Shown here piece after piece: positions 17,192-26,178 of a DNA stretch of 64,000 nucleotides. The notes under the pieces are model-generated. The model was not told the DNA's origin. It saw only the letters and a list, made by a program, of their open reading frames with translations, and did not search any database. This DNA is from an uncultured Helicobacteraceae bacterium (lineage in GTDB: Bacteria; Campylobacterota; Campylobacteria; Campylobacterales; Helicobacteraceae), in contig CAMWQM010000001.1 in NCBI GenBank assembly GCA_947176375.1, positions 1-64,000 on the forward strand, written 5' to 3'. How positions within the stretch are numbered: the first letter of the stretch is position 1; each line of letters begins with the position of its first letter. The position numbers and the translations under genes were made by a program.

Positions 17192-17360
17192 TCACCAAAG
17201 GCTGCCTATATTACCATTATCTAGTCTTATCATCTCTAGATTCAACCCCCCCATTATAATATCCTATGCAAGTAGCACTATCCTTGTTATAAATTATATG
17301 AAAATAAATATCATGAATATCATAATAGAAGCTAAAATCACACTCAAAAAGAAAAACAAA
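17192..17360 (-). pseudogene. Fragment upstream of the decayed gene, with a G7 run
   Basis: A minus-strand frame without a start encodes CDFSFYYDIHDIYFHIIYNK and then GYYNGGLNLEMIRLDNGNIG to a TGA at 17192–17194. A seven-base C run (17246–17252; G on the coding strand) codes the NGG part. It ends a few bases before the ribosome-binding site of the next relic, as in a former operon. The function is unknown. Confidence 0.4.
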
Positions 17361-17732
17361 ATAAAGCAAAGATTTTAGGGAAAGTTTAGAAAGTTTCCTT
17401 TATTTGACTTTACAAAATTTACTTTTTGTTTTTCTCTTATGATTTGCTTTTAGTTATAGCATAAAATAGACTTTTTTAAATCTACACTGCCAATTTTAAA
17501 CTTTAAAATAATCATTAAAAGCAAATTTAGCATTATTGATAAAAACATTTCTAAACCCACACCCTTAAAGATTCTATAACATTCATTAGGATTCCACAAA
17601 ATTTATCATTATTAAAATAACTTTATTTTTTAATTTATTAGTGAATTTTAGATTTTATAAATGAATTTTTAGTAAGGTTATGATAATCTTTTGCCTAAAT
17701 CAAAATCTTTAAATCAATCTTTGGAGAAATTA

Positions 17733-17972
17733 ATGTTTGATAAAATAAATGCTATAACAAAGGACTTAGAAGATATAGAACAAGAAGTTAAAATATTACT
17801 TAATATGCACAAGATTAGTTTTTTAGATTATATTATGATTAAACGTGGTAGTATGGATTATCCAGAGCATTTAGAGATGTGGAAAATAGAACAAATTGAT
17901 AATGAAATCGAAAAATTAAAATCAAAGATTGATGAGCTAAATAAAGTGAGGAAGGAATATCTGGTTTTTTAA
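17733..17972 (+). CDS. Small conserved-looking hypothetical protein upstream of pyrD
   Basis: This 79-aa, strongly helical, charged protein begins MFDKINAITKDLEDIEQEVK and ends with a coiled-coil-like EIEKLKSKIDELNKVRKEYL. The frame is open from a TTG at 17691, but GGAG at 17723–17726 sits six bases before the ATG at 17733, so I chose that start. It lies 12 bp before pyrD and is probably co-transcribed. No catalytic motif or membrane segment is visible and the family is not recognised. Confidence 0.65.
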   Translation: MFDKINAITKDLEDIEQEVKILLNMHKISFLDYIMIKRGSMDYPEHLEMWKIEQIDNEIEKLKSKIDELNKVRKEYLVF

Positions 17973-17984
17973 AGAGGTTGTATT

Positions 17985-19037
17985 ATGTATGATAAATTAA
18001 AAAAATATATCTTTAAATTTGACCCTGAAAATATGCATTTAGCAGTGGAAAAAATGCTTATGCTAGCGCAAATTACGCCTATGGTACTAGAAAGCATAGC
18101 AAAAAGATTCTGCATTACTGATGAGAGGCTAAAGCAAAATATTTTAGGGCTTGATTTTTATAATCCTGTCGGGCTTGGGGCAGGATTTGATAAAAATGCA
18201 ACTATGACAAAAGGACTTTCTTCATTTGGCTTTGGCTATATAGAATTAGGAACTATAACTCCAAAGCCTCAGGATGGGAATCCAAAACCTAGAATCTTTA
18301 GATTCTCAAATGAAAAAAGTATTCAAAATGCAATGGGATTCAACAATGATGGAGCGAAAAAAGTAGCCCAAAGAGTGGCAAGAATCTATCCATTTATTAT
18401 TCCACTTGGAATAAATATTGGTAAAAATAAAATAACGGAACAAGAAAAAGCAATTTTTGATTACAAAAAATTAATCGGTAGCTTCAAAGAACTAGGAGAT
18501 TATTTTGCAATCAATCTCTCCTCGCCAAACACACCAAATCTTAGAGATTTACAAAATGAAGAGTTTGTAAGAGAGCTTTTTACTCAACTAAAGAAACAGA
18601 CAAATAAGCCAATATTCCTTAAAATTTCTCCCGATATGGAAATAGATTATATGCTTAAAGTTTGTGAATGTGCTATTAAGAATGGTGCGGATGGAATTAT
18701 TGCTACAAATACTACAACAAACTATACTTTATTAAAAGATGCAAAAGATTTTGGTGGTATTAGTGGTGAAGCGCTAAAAAATCGCTCTAGAGAGGTTTTT
18801 ACAATTTTAAGCGAACATTTTTTTAACAAAACTATATTAATTTCAATAGGTGGCATTAGCGACGGAAATGAAGCATATGAGAGAATAAAGCTAGGTGCGA
18901 GTTTAGTGCAAATTTATACTGGAATGATATTTGAAGGACCATCAATTTGCAAAAATATTAATGAAGTGATATTAGAGAGACTAGAGGAAGATGGATTTAA
19001 ACATATAAGTGAAGCTCTAGGTAAAGGCTTACACTAA
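17985..19037 (+). CDS. pyrD: Dihydroorotate dehydrogenase (quinone), class 2
   Basis: Oxidises dihydroorotate to orotate in pyrimidine synthesis, passing electrons to membrane quinones. It is 350 aa. FMN and substrate motifs are clear: NPVGLGAGFDKN, NAMGFNNDGA, LGINIGKNK, INLSSPNTPNLRDLQ (with the catalytic-type serine at 179/180) and IATNTTTNY. The N-terminal helical extension (residues 1–40) is the membrane-contact domain of class 2 enzymes and distinguishes it from soluble class 1. It begins a run of genes (M16 peptidase, dapA, SDR, pgsA) that matches the H. pylori order. Confidence 0.96.
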   Translation: MYDKLKKYIFKFDPENMHLAVEKMLMLAQITPMVLESIAKRFCITDERLKQNILGLDFYNPVGLGAGFDKNATMTKGLSSFGFGYIELGTITPKPQDGNPKPRIFRFSNEKSIQNAMGFNNDGAKKVAQRVARIYPFIIPLGINIGKNKITEQEKAIFDYKKLIGSFKELGDYFAINLSSPNTPNLRDLQNEEFVRELFTQLKKQTNKPIFLKISPDMEIDYMLKVCECAIKNGADGIIATNTTTNYTLLKDAKDFGGISGEALKNRSREVFTILSEHFFNKTILISIGGISDGNEAYERIKLGASLVQIYTGMIFEGPSICKNINEVILERLEEDGFKHISEALGKGLH

Positions 19038-19064
19038 AAAATAAATGAGATTTTAAGGATTAAT

Positions 19065-20372
19065 ATGAATAAAATTAAAATTATAATATTTGGAGTGATT
19101 TTTATGAGTAACTATGTATTTGGAAGTGCGCTGTATAAATATGAAACTATTAAGCTAGAAAATGAGCTTGAAGTAGTCGCAATCCCTATGAATAATAATA
19201 GCAAAGTAGTTGATATAAATATTTTTTACAAGGTTGGAAGTAGAAATGAGATTCTAGGAAAAAGTGGAATAGCACATATGCTAGAACATCTTAATTTCAA
19301 AAGCACAAAAAATCTAAAGGCAGGCGAATTTGATAATATTGTAAAAAGATTCGGGGGAAATACAAATGCCTCTACAAGCTTTGATTACACAAGATATTTT
19401 GTCAAATCAAATAAAGACAATCTCCCTAAAACACTAGAATTATTCGCAGAAATGATGAGCAATCTTTCACTCAAAGATAGTGAGTTTCAAACTGAGCGAG
19501 ATGTAGTTAGCGAAGAGCGACTTTGGAGGACAGATAATAATCCTATGGGCTATCTTTATTTTAGGCTCTTTAATACAGCATACATTTATCATCCATATCA
19601 TTGGACGCCAATAGGATTTATGGACGATATAAAATCGTGGAATATCAAAGATATAAGAGAATTTTACAAGACTTATTATCAGCCAAAAAATGCTATTATC
19701 GTGGTAGCTGGAGACATCACACCTAATGAAGTTTTTAATAATGTGAAAAAATATTTTAGCTCTATAAAAAATACAAAGGAGATTCCACCTATTCACACAA
19801 TAGAACCAAAACAAGATGGTAAAAGATTTATTGATATAAAAAAAGAAAATCAAGAAGTAGAGTTATATGCACTAGCTTATAAGATTCCAAATTTTGAGCA
19901 TAAAGACCAAATAGCACTAGGTGTTTTAAGCTATATTTTAAGCAATGGCAAAAGTTCGATCTTAGTTGAGAATCTAGTAAATAAACAGAATCTCGCTCAA
20001 AGCGTCTATGCTTACAATATGGATTTAAAAGATGAGGGATTATTCATAGTTATGGCATCTGGTAATAAAAATGTAAAATCACAAGATTTGGAATCTAGCA
20101 TTTTAGAGCAGTTAGAAAATGTCAAAAAAGGCAATATCAATGAAAATGATTTAGCAAAAGCAAAAATAAACATAAAAGCAGACTTTATCTATGGACTTCA
20201 AAATAGCTCATCTGTTGCCTCACTTTATGGAGGCTACTTTGCAAGGGGAAATATAAATCCATTATTGGAATATGAATATAATTTTGATAAAATAACGAAA
20301 AATGATATTATAAAGGTTGCAAATAAGTATTTTAAGAATGAGACTTCAACCACAATTTTTTTAAGGAAATAA
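19065..20372 (+). CDS. M16 family zinc peptidase
   Basis: This 435-aa zinc metallopeptidase is related to the mitochondrial processing peptidase and to PqqL. An N-terminal hydrophobic segment (residues 4–20, ending VFGSA) looks like a signal peptide, placing it in the periplasm. The inverted zinc motif HMLEH is at residues 71–75, with a downstream glutamate at about 150 in VVSEERLW as third ligand. Two M16 domains of about 200 residues follow. The substrate is unknown. It is the counterpart of the protease found between pyrD and dapA in H. pylori and Campylobacter, 27 bp after pyrD and 40 bp before dapA. Confidence 0.9.
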   Translation: MNKIKIIIFGVIFMSNYVFGSALYKYETIKLENELEVVAIPMNNNSKVVDINIFYKVGSRNEILGKSGIAHMLEHLNFKSTKNLKAGEFDNIVKRFGGNTNASTSFDYTRYFVKSNKDNLPKTLELFAEMMSNLSLKDSEFQTERDVVSEERLWRTDNNPMGYLYFRLFNTAYIYHPYHWTPIGFMDDIKSWNIKDIREFYKTYYQPKNAIIVVAGDITPNEVFNNVKKYFSSIKNTKEIPPIHTIEPKQDGKRFIDIKKENQEVELYALAYKIPNFEHKDQIALGVLSYILSNGKSSILVENLVNKQNLAQSVYAYNMDLKDEGLFIVMASGNKNVKSQDLESSILEQLENVKKGNINENDLAKAKINIKADFIYGLQNSSSVASLYGGYFARGNINPLLEYEYNFDKITKNDIIKVANKYFKNETSTTIFLRK

Positions 20373-20412
20373 TTTAATAAATGAAAAAGCATACATTTAA
20401 AGAAGTGGCAAA

Positions 20413-21300
20413 ATGAAAGAAATAATTGGTGCTATGAGTGCATTAATCACACCATTTAAAAATGATAATATTGATTTTGTAAGTTATGAGAGAATTATAA
20501 AGCGACAAATTAAATACAAAATGGATGCTTGTGTCCCTATTGGTACAACAGGAGAATCTACTACTTTAAGCCATAAAGAACATATGGATTGCATTAAAGT
20601 GGCAGTTGATGTATGTAAAAATACAGGTACAAAGGTTTTAGCAGGAGCAGGAAGTAATTCTACAAGGGAGGCAATAGAGTTAGCACAATTTGCACAGAAT
20701 TCTGGGGCTGATGGTATTTTATGTGTAGCACCATATTATAATAAGCCAACACAAGAAGGCTTATATCAGCATTTTATATCAGTAGCAAATTCTATTGATA
20801 TACCTGTTCTACTTTATAATATACCTTCTCGCACAGGAGTTAGTATAGAAGTTAACACTATGAAAAGGCTAAATGAAACAAATAAAAATATATATGGTGT
20901 TAAAGAAGCTAGCGGAGATATTGAAAAAGTAGTTGAGATAAAGTCAAAAATTAAAGATTTCAAAGTTTTAAGTGGAGAAGATTCTATTAACCAGCCGATT
21001 TTATCAAGCGGAGGTAGTGGAGTAATATCTGTAACAGGAAACTTATTGCCAGATAGAATTGTAAATTTAGTAAAATATGCAAATGAAAATAAACATATTG
21101 AATGTTTAAGAGAAAACATAGAACTTTTTGAAATCAATAAGGCTTTATTTTGTGAGACTAACCCAATACCTATTAAGACAGCAATGTTTTTATGTGGGTT
21201 GATTGATAGCTTAGAATTTAGGCTTCCACTTAGCCCTATGAAGAAGGAGAATATAGCTTTTCTTGAAAATATACTAAAAAAATATGAGGTGAAAGAATGA
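20413..21300 (+). CDS. dapA: 4-hydroxy-tetrahydrodipicolinate synthase
   Basis: Condenses pyruvate with aspartate semialdehyde, the first committed step to lysine and meso-diaminopimelate. It is 295 aa with an (alpha/beta)8 fold. Active-site residues are in place: the TT pair T45–T46 in [10 protein letters not shown]135 in [11 protein letters not shown]140, and the Schiff-base lysine K164 in YGVKEASGD. It overlaps the next gene by 4 bp (ATGA), showing translational coupling with the enoyl reductase-like SDR. Confidence 0.96.
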   Translation: MKEIIGAMSALITPFKNDNIDFVSYERIIKRQIKYKMDACVPIGTTGESTTLSHKEHMDCIKVAVDVCKNTGTKVLAGAGSNSTREAIELAQFAQNSGADGILCVAPYYNKPTQEGLYQHFISVANSIDIPVLLYNIPSRTGVSIEVNTMKRLNETNKNIYGVKEASGDIEKVVEIKSKIKDFKVLSGEDSINQPILSSGGSGVISVTGNLLPDRIVNLVKYANENKHIECLRENIELFEINKALFCETNPIPIKTAMFLCGLIDSLEFRLPLSPMKKENIAFLENILKKYEVKE

Positions 21301-22094
21301 ATTTAAGCAATACAAGAGAATATATGAAAGGTAAAACACTAGTTATTAGTGGTGCTACTAGAGGGATAGGAAAGGCAATTTTGTATAAATTTGCACAAAA
21401 TGGTGTGAATATTGCTTTTACTTATAATAAAAATGAGGAAGAAGCTAATAAAATAATTGCAGATGTAGAGAGTAAATATCAAATCAAAGCTAAAGCATAT
21501 CCTTTAAATGTCCTTGAATTAGAACAATATATTGAGCTTTTTAAAAAAATTGATGAAGATTTTAGTGGTATTAACTTTTTTATATCAAATGCAATTATTT
21601 ATGGTAAAAGTGTTGCAGGTGGATTTGCACCATTTATGAGATTGAAGCCAAAAGGATTGAACAATATTTATACAGCAACTGTTTTAGCATTTGTGGTGGG
21701 AGCTCAAGAAGCAGCAAAAAGAATGAAAGAAAATGGTGGTGGAACAATAATAAGCTTAAGCTCAACAGGGAATTTAGTATATATGCCAAACTATGCAGGA
21801 CATGGGAATTCTAAGAATGCTGTTGAGACAATGGTAAAATATGCTGCACAAGAATTAGGTGAATTTAAGATTCGTGTTAATGCAGTTAGTGGTGGTCCTA
21901 TTGATACAGATGCATTGAGAGCATTCCCTGATTATGACATCGTAAAACAAAAGGTAGAAGAGCAATCTCCTCTAAATAGAATGGGGACACCAGAAGATTT
22001 AGCAGGTGCAGCATTTTTCTTATGTGATGAAACACAAAGTTCTTGGATTACAGGACAAACAATAGTAATTGATGGTGGAACTACATTTAAATGA
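21297..22094 (+). CDS. fabL: SDR enoyl-ACP reductase of the FabL type
   Basis: This 265-aa short-chain dehydrogenase has the cofactor loop [10 protein letters not shown] (residues 18–27), as in FabL, not the GGxxxx-SI form of FabI. In place of the ordinary SDR YxxxK it has Y166 then six residues then K173 (YAGHGNSK), with an extra Y162, which is the enoyl-ACP reductase signature. This supports NAD(P)H-dependent reduction of trans-2-enoyl-ACP in fatty acid elongation. Homologues at this locus in H. pylori are often labelled 7-alpha-hydroxysteroid dehydrogenase; the active-site spacing argues against that here. It overlaps dapA and pgsA by 4 bp each. Confidence 0.8.
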   Translation: MNLSNTREYMKGKTLVISGATRGIGKAILYKFAQNGVNIAFTYNKNEEEANKIIADVESKYQIKAKAYPLNVLELEQYIELFKKIDEDFSGINFFISNAIIYGKSVAGGFAPFMRLKPKGLNNIYTATVLAFVVGAQEAAKRMKENGGGTIISLSSTGNLVYMPNYAGHGNSKNAVETMVKYAAQELGEFKIRVNAVSGGPIDTDALRAFPDYDIVKQKVEEQSPLNRMGTPEDLAGAAFFLCDETQSSWITGQTIVIDGGTTFK

Positions 22095-22738
22095 TAAATG
22101 CAGATTCTAAACTAGATTCGCAGCCCAAAATAAATTTGATGCTAGATTCCAACACAGAATCTAAATTAGTTTCTAGCCACGCAAATATTAGTATGTTTGT
22201 AAAAAGTCTCCCGAATATCCTAACTATATTTAGAATCTTTCTTACGATACTTATGCTAATAGTTATCATCTATGGGAATGACTTGAAGCCCAAATGGGTA
22301 GATTTCTCTTGGATTAATTATCTTGCTTGTTTGATTTTTTGCATAGCCAGTTTAACTGATTTTTTTGATGGATATATTGCAAGACATTATAATGTGAAAA
22401 CAAAATTTGGAGAGGTATTCGACCCATTAGCTGATAAAATGCTAATTTTAGGTGCATTTATAGGGCTTTTGGTATTACAGAGGGCGAATCCGTGGGCTAT
22501 ATTTTTAATTTTAAGTAGAGAATTTTTTATAACAGGATTAAGGGTAATGGCTGCAAGTGATGGCAAAAATATCGCTGCAAGTAACCTTGGGAAGTATAAG
22601 ACAGGATTTCAAATTACTGCTATTGCGTTTTTATTAGCAGATTTATTCCCTGGTGGCACGACTTTACTTTGGTGTGCAATGGCAATAACTCTATATTCAG
22701 GCTACGACTATACAAGAGATTATTACAGAGCAAAATAG
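22091..22738 (+). CDS. pgsA: CDP-diacylglycerol–glycerol-3-phosphate 3-phosphatidyltransferase
   Basis: Makes phosphatidylglycerophosphate, the precursor of phosphatidylglycerol, in the inner membrane. It is 215 aa with several membrane segments. The CDP-alcohol phosphatidyltransferase motif is complete: D90, D93-G94, A97-R98, G107, D111 and D115. The first 34 residues form an extra S/D/K/N-rich extension whose DNA carries three GATTC/GAATC sites; M35 (MFVKSLPN) is where relatives normally begin, so the true start may be 22193. I keep 22091 because it overlaps the fabL stop, though neither start has a strong ribosome-binding site. Confidence 0.9.
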   Translation: MINADSKLDSQPKINLMLDSNTESKLVSSHANISMFVKSLPNILTIFRIFLTILMLIVIIYGNDLKPKWVDFSWINYLACLIFCIASLTDFFDGYIARHYNVKTKFGEVFDPLADKMLILGAFIGLLVLQRANPWAIFLILSREFFITGLRVMAASDGKNIAASNLGKYKTGFQITAIAFLLADLFPGGTTLLWCAMAITLYSGYDYTRDYYRAK

Positions 22739-22758
22739 AAGCAAAACAAGGCAGAAAT

Positions 22759-23826
22759 ATGTGGTTAATCATCTCACTTTTAGTTTTATCATTTTTAATT
22801 TTTTTTCATGAACTAGGACATTTTTTAATAGCGAGATTATTTGGTGTTAGGGTTGAGGTTTTTAGCATAGGTTTTGGTAAAAAACTTATAAGAAAAACAA
22901 TAGGCAACACAGAATATGCTATATCAGCAATTCCTCTTGGTGGCTATGTTAAAATGAAAGGGCAGGATGATTTAAACCCAATTTTAAAAAATAGTGATGA
23001 TGATAGTTTTAATACAAAAGCCCCTTGGAAAAAAATATGTATTTTATTTGCTGGAAGCGGAGCAAATATTTTATTAGCATTTTTGCTTTACATTATTATT
23101 GGGCTAATTGGGATAAATTCAGTCCTTCCTATCATTGGTGAAACATTAGAAAATTCGCCTGCTAGAAATGCTGGACTAATTGCTGGAGATAAAATAATAA
23201 AAATAGATTCAAAAGATATAAAAACTTGGAAAAATATAGTAGAAAAAATTAGCCAAAAACAAAACTCTATAAATATAAAATATGAGCGAAATGGAAATAT
23301 TTTTCAAACTACAATAACACCAGAGATTAAAGATAGTAAAAATATCTTTGGAGAGGATGTAAAACAAAGCTTTATAGGTATAAAAGCAAGTGGTGAAGTA
23401 GGAATTGTAAAATATAGTTTTAGCGAGATAATCCCTTTTGCATTTAATGAGACGCTTTATGCTGGAAAATTAATTCTCCTTGGAGTTCAAAAGCTAATCA
23501 CAGGAATCCTCCCAACAAGTGAGCTAGGAGGACCTATCGCAATAGTGCAGATAATCTCATCTGCCACAGATAGCGGAATGGTTGCGCTATTTGGTATAAC
23601 TGCATTAATCTCAATAAATCTTGGAATCCTAAACCTCTTTCCCATTCCAGCACTTGATGGAGGACACATCATCTTTAGCTTGTATGAGTGGATTACCAAA
23701 AAAGCATTAGATGAAAATATTATTTATAAACTGACACTCTTTGGCTGGGCACTACTTTTAGCTCTAATGGCACTTGGAATCTATAATGATATAAGTAGGA
23801 TTACGACTAAAACTCCGCTTCCATAA
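22759..23826 (+). CDS. rseP: RseP-type site-2 zinc metalloprotease
   Basis: This 355-aa intramembrane protease of the M50B group cleaves membrane-anchored proteins after a first site-1 cut. The zinc motif HELGH is at residues 17–21 in the first membrane helix. A PDZ domain follows (LENSPARNAGLIAGDKI), and the C-terminal FPIPALDGGHIIF helix supplies the third zinc ligand. The frame is open further upstream, but ATG at 22759 with AAGG about eight bases before it gives the normal N-terminus. It lies 20 bp after pgsA. Substrates cannot be inferred. Confidence 0.93.
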   Translation: MWLIISLLVLSFLIFFHELGHFLIARLFGVRVEVFSIGFGKKLIRKTIGNTEYAISAIPLGGYVKMKGQDDLNPILKNSDDDSFNTKAPWKKICILFAGSGANILLAFLLYIIIGLIGINSVLPIIGETLENSPARNAGLIAGDKIIKIDSKDIKTWKNIVEKISQKQNSINIKYERNGNIFQTTITPEIKDSKNIFGEDVKQSFIGIKASGEVGIVKYSFSEIIPFAFNETLYAGKLILLGVQKLITGILPTSELGGPIAIVQIISSATDSGMVALFGITALISINLGILNLFPIPALDGGHIIFSLYEWITKKALDENIIYKLTLFGWALLLALMALGIYNDISRITTKTPLP

Positions 23827-23845
23827 GCGTATAAATGGAGGAAAA

Positions 23846-24541
23846 ATGATAGATAAGAATTTGCAAGAAAAATTGAGAGCAAATCTAACTAAACTAATTG
23901 AAGAAATTGAGATTGAACGCTTAAAATACTCACCTCATCAAATTATCAAGCTAGTTGCAGTTTCAAAATACGCCTCAATAAATGAGATTATAGCTCTGTA
24001 TAATGTTGGACAAAGGGCTTTTGGTGAAAATAAAGTGCAAGATTTAAAACAAAAAATTGAGCTTTCAAATACATTACCATTGGAGTGGCATTTTATAGGA
24101 ACTTTGCAAGAAAATAAAATAAATCATCTTTTAAGTTTAAATCCATCACTTTTTCAAGCACTAGATTCTATAAAAATTGCAAATGCCTTGCAATCAAGAT
24201 TAAAAAGAGAAAATAAAACACTAAACTGCCTTTTGCAAGTAAATATATCAAATGAAACAAGTAAAAGTGGTTTTAGCGTGGAATCTGCCTTACAATCATA
24301 CGAAACCATAATGCAAACTTGCCCAAATATTAAGCTACAAGGTATTATGAGCATAGCAAGCAATACAAAAGATACAAAGACGATAGAATCTGATTTTAGA
24401 AAGGCAAAAGATATTTTTGATAAATTAAATAGCCTTGGAGCTAGAATTCTATCCTGTGGAATGAGTGATGATTATAAAATTGCAATTAGCAATGGTGCAA
24501 ATATGTTAAGAATTGGTTCTAAAATTTTTAATATTTGTTAA
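23846..24541 (+). CDS. yggS: YggS/PROSC family PLP homeostasis protein
   Basis: This 231-aa single-domain protein has the fold of bacterial alanine racemase's N-terminal barrel. It binds pyridoxal 5'-phosphate through K41 in LVAVSKYAS and helps buffer free PLP; no enzymatic reaction is known. Other family motifs are AFGENKVQDLKQK, WHFIGTLQENK, LLQVNISNETSKSGF and LSCGMSDDYKIAI, the last with phosphate-binding residues. It sits 19 bp after rseP with GGAGG upstream. The next gene, htrA, has its own 67-bp leader. Confidence 0.93.
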   Translation: MIDKNLQEKLRANLTKLIEEIEIERLKYSPHQIIKLVAVSKYASINEIIALYNVGQRAFGENKVQDLKQKIELSNTLPLEWHFIGTLQENKINHLLSLNPSLFQALDSIKIANALQSRLKRENKTLNCLLQVNISNETSKSGFSVESALQSYETIMQTCPNIKLQGIMSIASNTKDTKTIESDFRKAKDIFDKLNSLGARILSCGMSDDYKIAISNGANMLRIGSKIFNIC

Positions 24542-24608
24542 AATTACATTGATAATTTAAAATATTAATTCTATATTATCAATACAATGATTTTTTAAGG
24601 AGAAAATA

Positions 24609-26033
24609 ATGAAAATTTTATATTTTTTAATAATTCCATTTTTAGTATTCGCATTTAATTTCGAGGAATTACCAAATGTTTCAAATAGAGAAATTCCAAC
24701 ACAATCACAAAATACTATCAAATCATATAATAGTGCAATTAGTGAGGTGAAAAAAAGTGTAGTTAATATCTCTACACAGAAAAAAGTATCTAACAATATG
24801 ACAAATCATCCTATGTTTAGCGATCCATTTTTTCAGCAATTTTTTGGAGATTTATACCAAAATATGCCAAAAGATAGAGTTGAACGTTCGCTTGGGAGTG
24901 GAGTGATAATCTCAAAAGATGGTTATATTGTTACAAATAACCATGTGATTGATGGAGCAGATAAGATTCTAGTCTCACTTCATAATAATACAAAAAAAGA
25001 ATATGAAGCAAAAATCATTGGTAAAGACCCACGAAGCGATTTAGCAGTGATTAAAATAAATCAAAATAATCTTCCTTACGCAAAGCTAGGGAATAGCAAT
25101 GATTTAATGGTAGGCGATGTTGTGTTTGCGATTGGAAATCCTTTTGGTGTGGGTGAAAGCGTGACACAAGGTATTATCTCTGCTTTAAATAAAAGAGATG
25201 TTGGAATAAATGATTATGAAAACTTTATTCAAACAGATGCAAGTATTAATCCTGGGAATTCTGGTGGTGCTTTAGTAGATAGCAGAGGAGCATTGATTGG
25301 TATAAATACAGCTATATTATCACGCACTGGTGGAAATCACGGCATAGGATTCGCAATACCTTCAGATATGGTAAAAAAAATTACTACCACATTAATTGAA
25401 AAAGGAAGTATTGAGCGAGGATTTTTAGGAGTTGGGATTCAAGATGTTAGTGACAATTTATCAAATCTCTACAATGGAAAAAGTGGTGCTGTGATAGTAA
25501 GCCTAGATAAAGATTCTGCAGCAGCAAAAGCTGGAATCAAAGTGTGGGATTTAATTACAGCAGTAAATAATAAGCCGATTAATTCTGCTTCCGATTTAAA
25601 GAATATCATAGGTTCTTTTAGTCCAAATGAAGTTGTAGATATCACATACATAAGGAATAAAAAAGAATATAACACAAAAGTGAAACTAGATAAATCTAAA
25701 AATGATATAGAAACTAGTAGCAATAATCCTTCAAATAATAGTAACCAAAAAGGCTCTAATAGCACTGGCTTAAGCGTAGAAAATCTAACAAATCAGATTC
25801 GACAAATGTATAGAATACCTAGCAATTTTAATGGTGTAATAGTAAGTGAAGTGGTAGATAACAGCAAAGCTTCCAAAGCTGGATTTGAAAAAGGAGATAT
25901 AATCTCTCAAATAGAGGATATTACAATAAACAATGTAGCAGATTTTAATAATGCAATGAATAAATATAAAAACAAACCAAAGAGAATCTTAGTCTATCAA
26001 AGCACAGGCTCAAGGACTATTGTGCTAGATTAA
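24609..26033 (+). CDS. htrA: Periplasmic serine protease DegP/HtrA
   Basis: This 474-aa periplasmic or secreted chaperone-protease degrades misfolded envelope proteins; in H. pylori and Campylobacter the secreted form cleaves E-cadherin. A signal peptide covers about residues 1–16. The catalytic triad is H112 (TNNHVID), D144 (RSDLAV) and S218 (NPGNSGGAL). Two PDZ domains follow, around residues 265–355 and 385–470, separated by an N/S-rich linker. AGGAG precedes the ATG. Gene order after the pyrD block matches H. pylori. A long perfect palindrome lies 60 bp after the stop. Confidence 0.95.
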   Translation: MKILYFLIIPFLVFAFNFEELPNVSNREIPTQSQNTIKSYNSAISEVKKSVVNISTQKKVSNNMTNHPMFSDPFFQQFFGDLYQNMPKDRVERSLGSGVIISKDGYIVTNNHVIDGADKILVSLHNNTKKEYEAKIIGKDPRSDLAVIKINQNNLPYAKLGNSNDLMVGDVVFAIGNPFGVGESVTQGIISALNKRDVGINDYENFIQTDASINPGNSGGALVDSRGALIGINTAILSRTGGNHGIGFAIPSDMVKKITTTLIEKGSIERGFLGVGIQDVSDNLSNLYNGKSGAVIVSLDKDSAAAKAGIKVWDLITAVNNKPINSASDLKNIIGSFSPNEVVDITYIRNKKEYNTKVKLDKSKNDIETSSNNPSNNSNQKGSNSTGLSVENLTNQIRQMYRIPSNFNGVIVSEVVDNSKASKAGFEKGDIISQIEDITINNVADFNNAMNKYKNKPKRILVYQSTGSRTIVLD

Positions 26034-26092
26034 GAATCATAAATAGCTTTTAAATTAACTCTACAATTTTAAAATTGAATGATGATTATAAA

Positions 26093-26122
26093 ATCCCAAA
26101 TTAAGAGCTCTTAATTTGGGAT
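26093..26122. terminator. 30-bp perfect palindrome downstream of htrA
   Basis: Two exact 15-bp reverse-complement halves meet at GAGCTC with no spacer. It begins 60 bp after the htrA stop and is the likely end of that transcript, though the following sequence is not a pure T run. A 10-bp inverted repeat (AATCTAGCTT 26140–26149, AAGCTAGATT 26169–26178) follows and includes a T8 stretch in its loop. Confidence 0.45.
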
Positions 26123-26178
26123 AGTTATAAAAAGTTTAGAATCTAGCTTTTTTTTAAATATTAAACTGAAGCTAGATT

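Larger units (their letters stand above)
16645..17732. other. Gene-poor region with decayed minus-strand reading frames
   Basis: About 1.1 kb between the tauE-like gene and a small gene at 17733. It holds two minus-strand relics (16879–17180 and 17192–17360) and otherwise AT-rich DNA with several GATTC/GAATC sites. I see no intact gene or RNA here. Confidence 0.6.
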
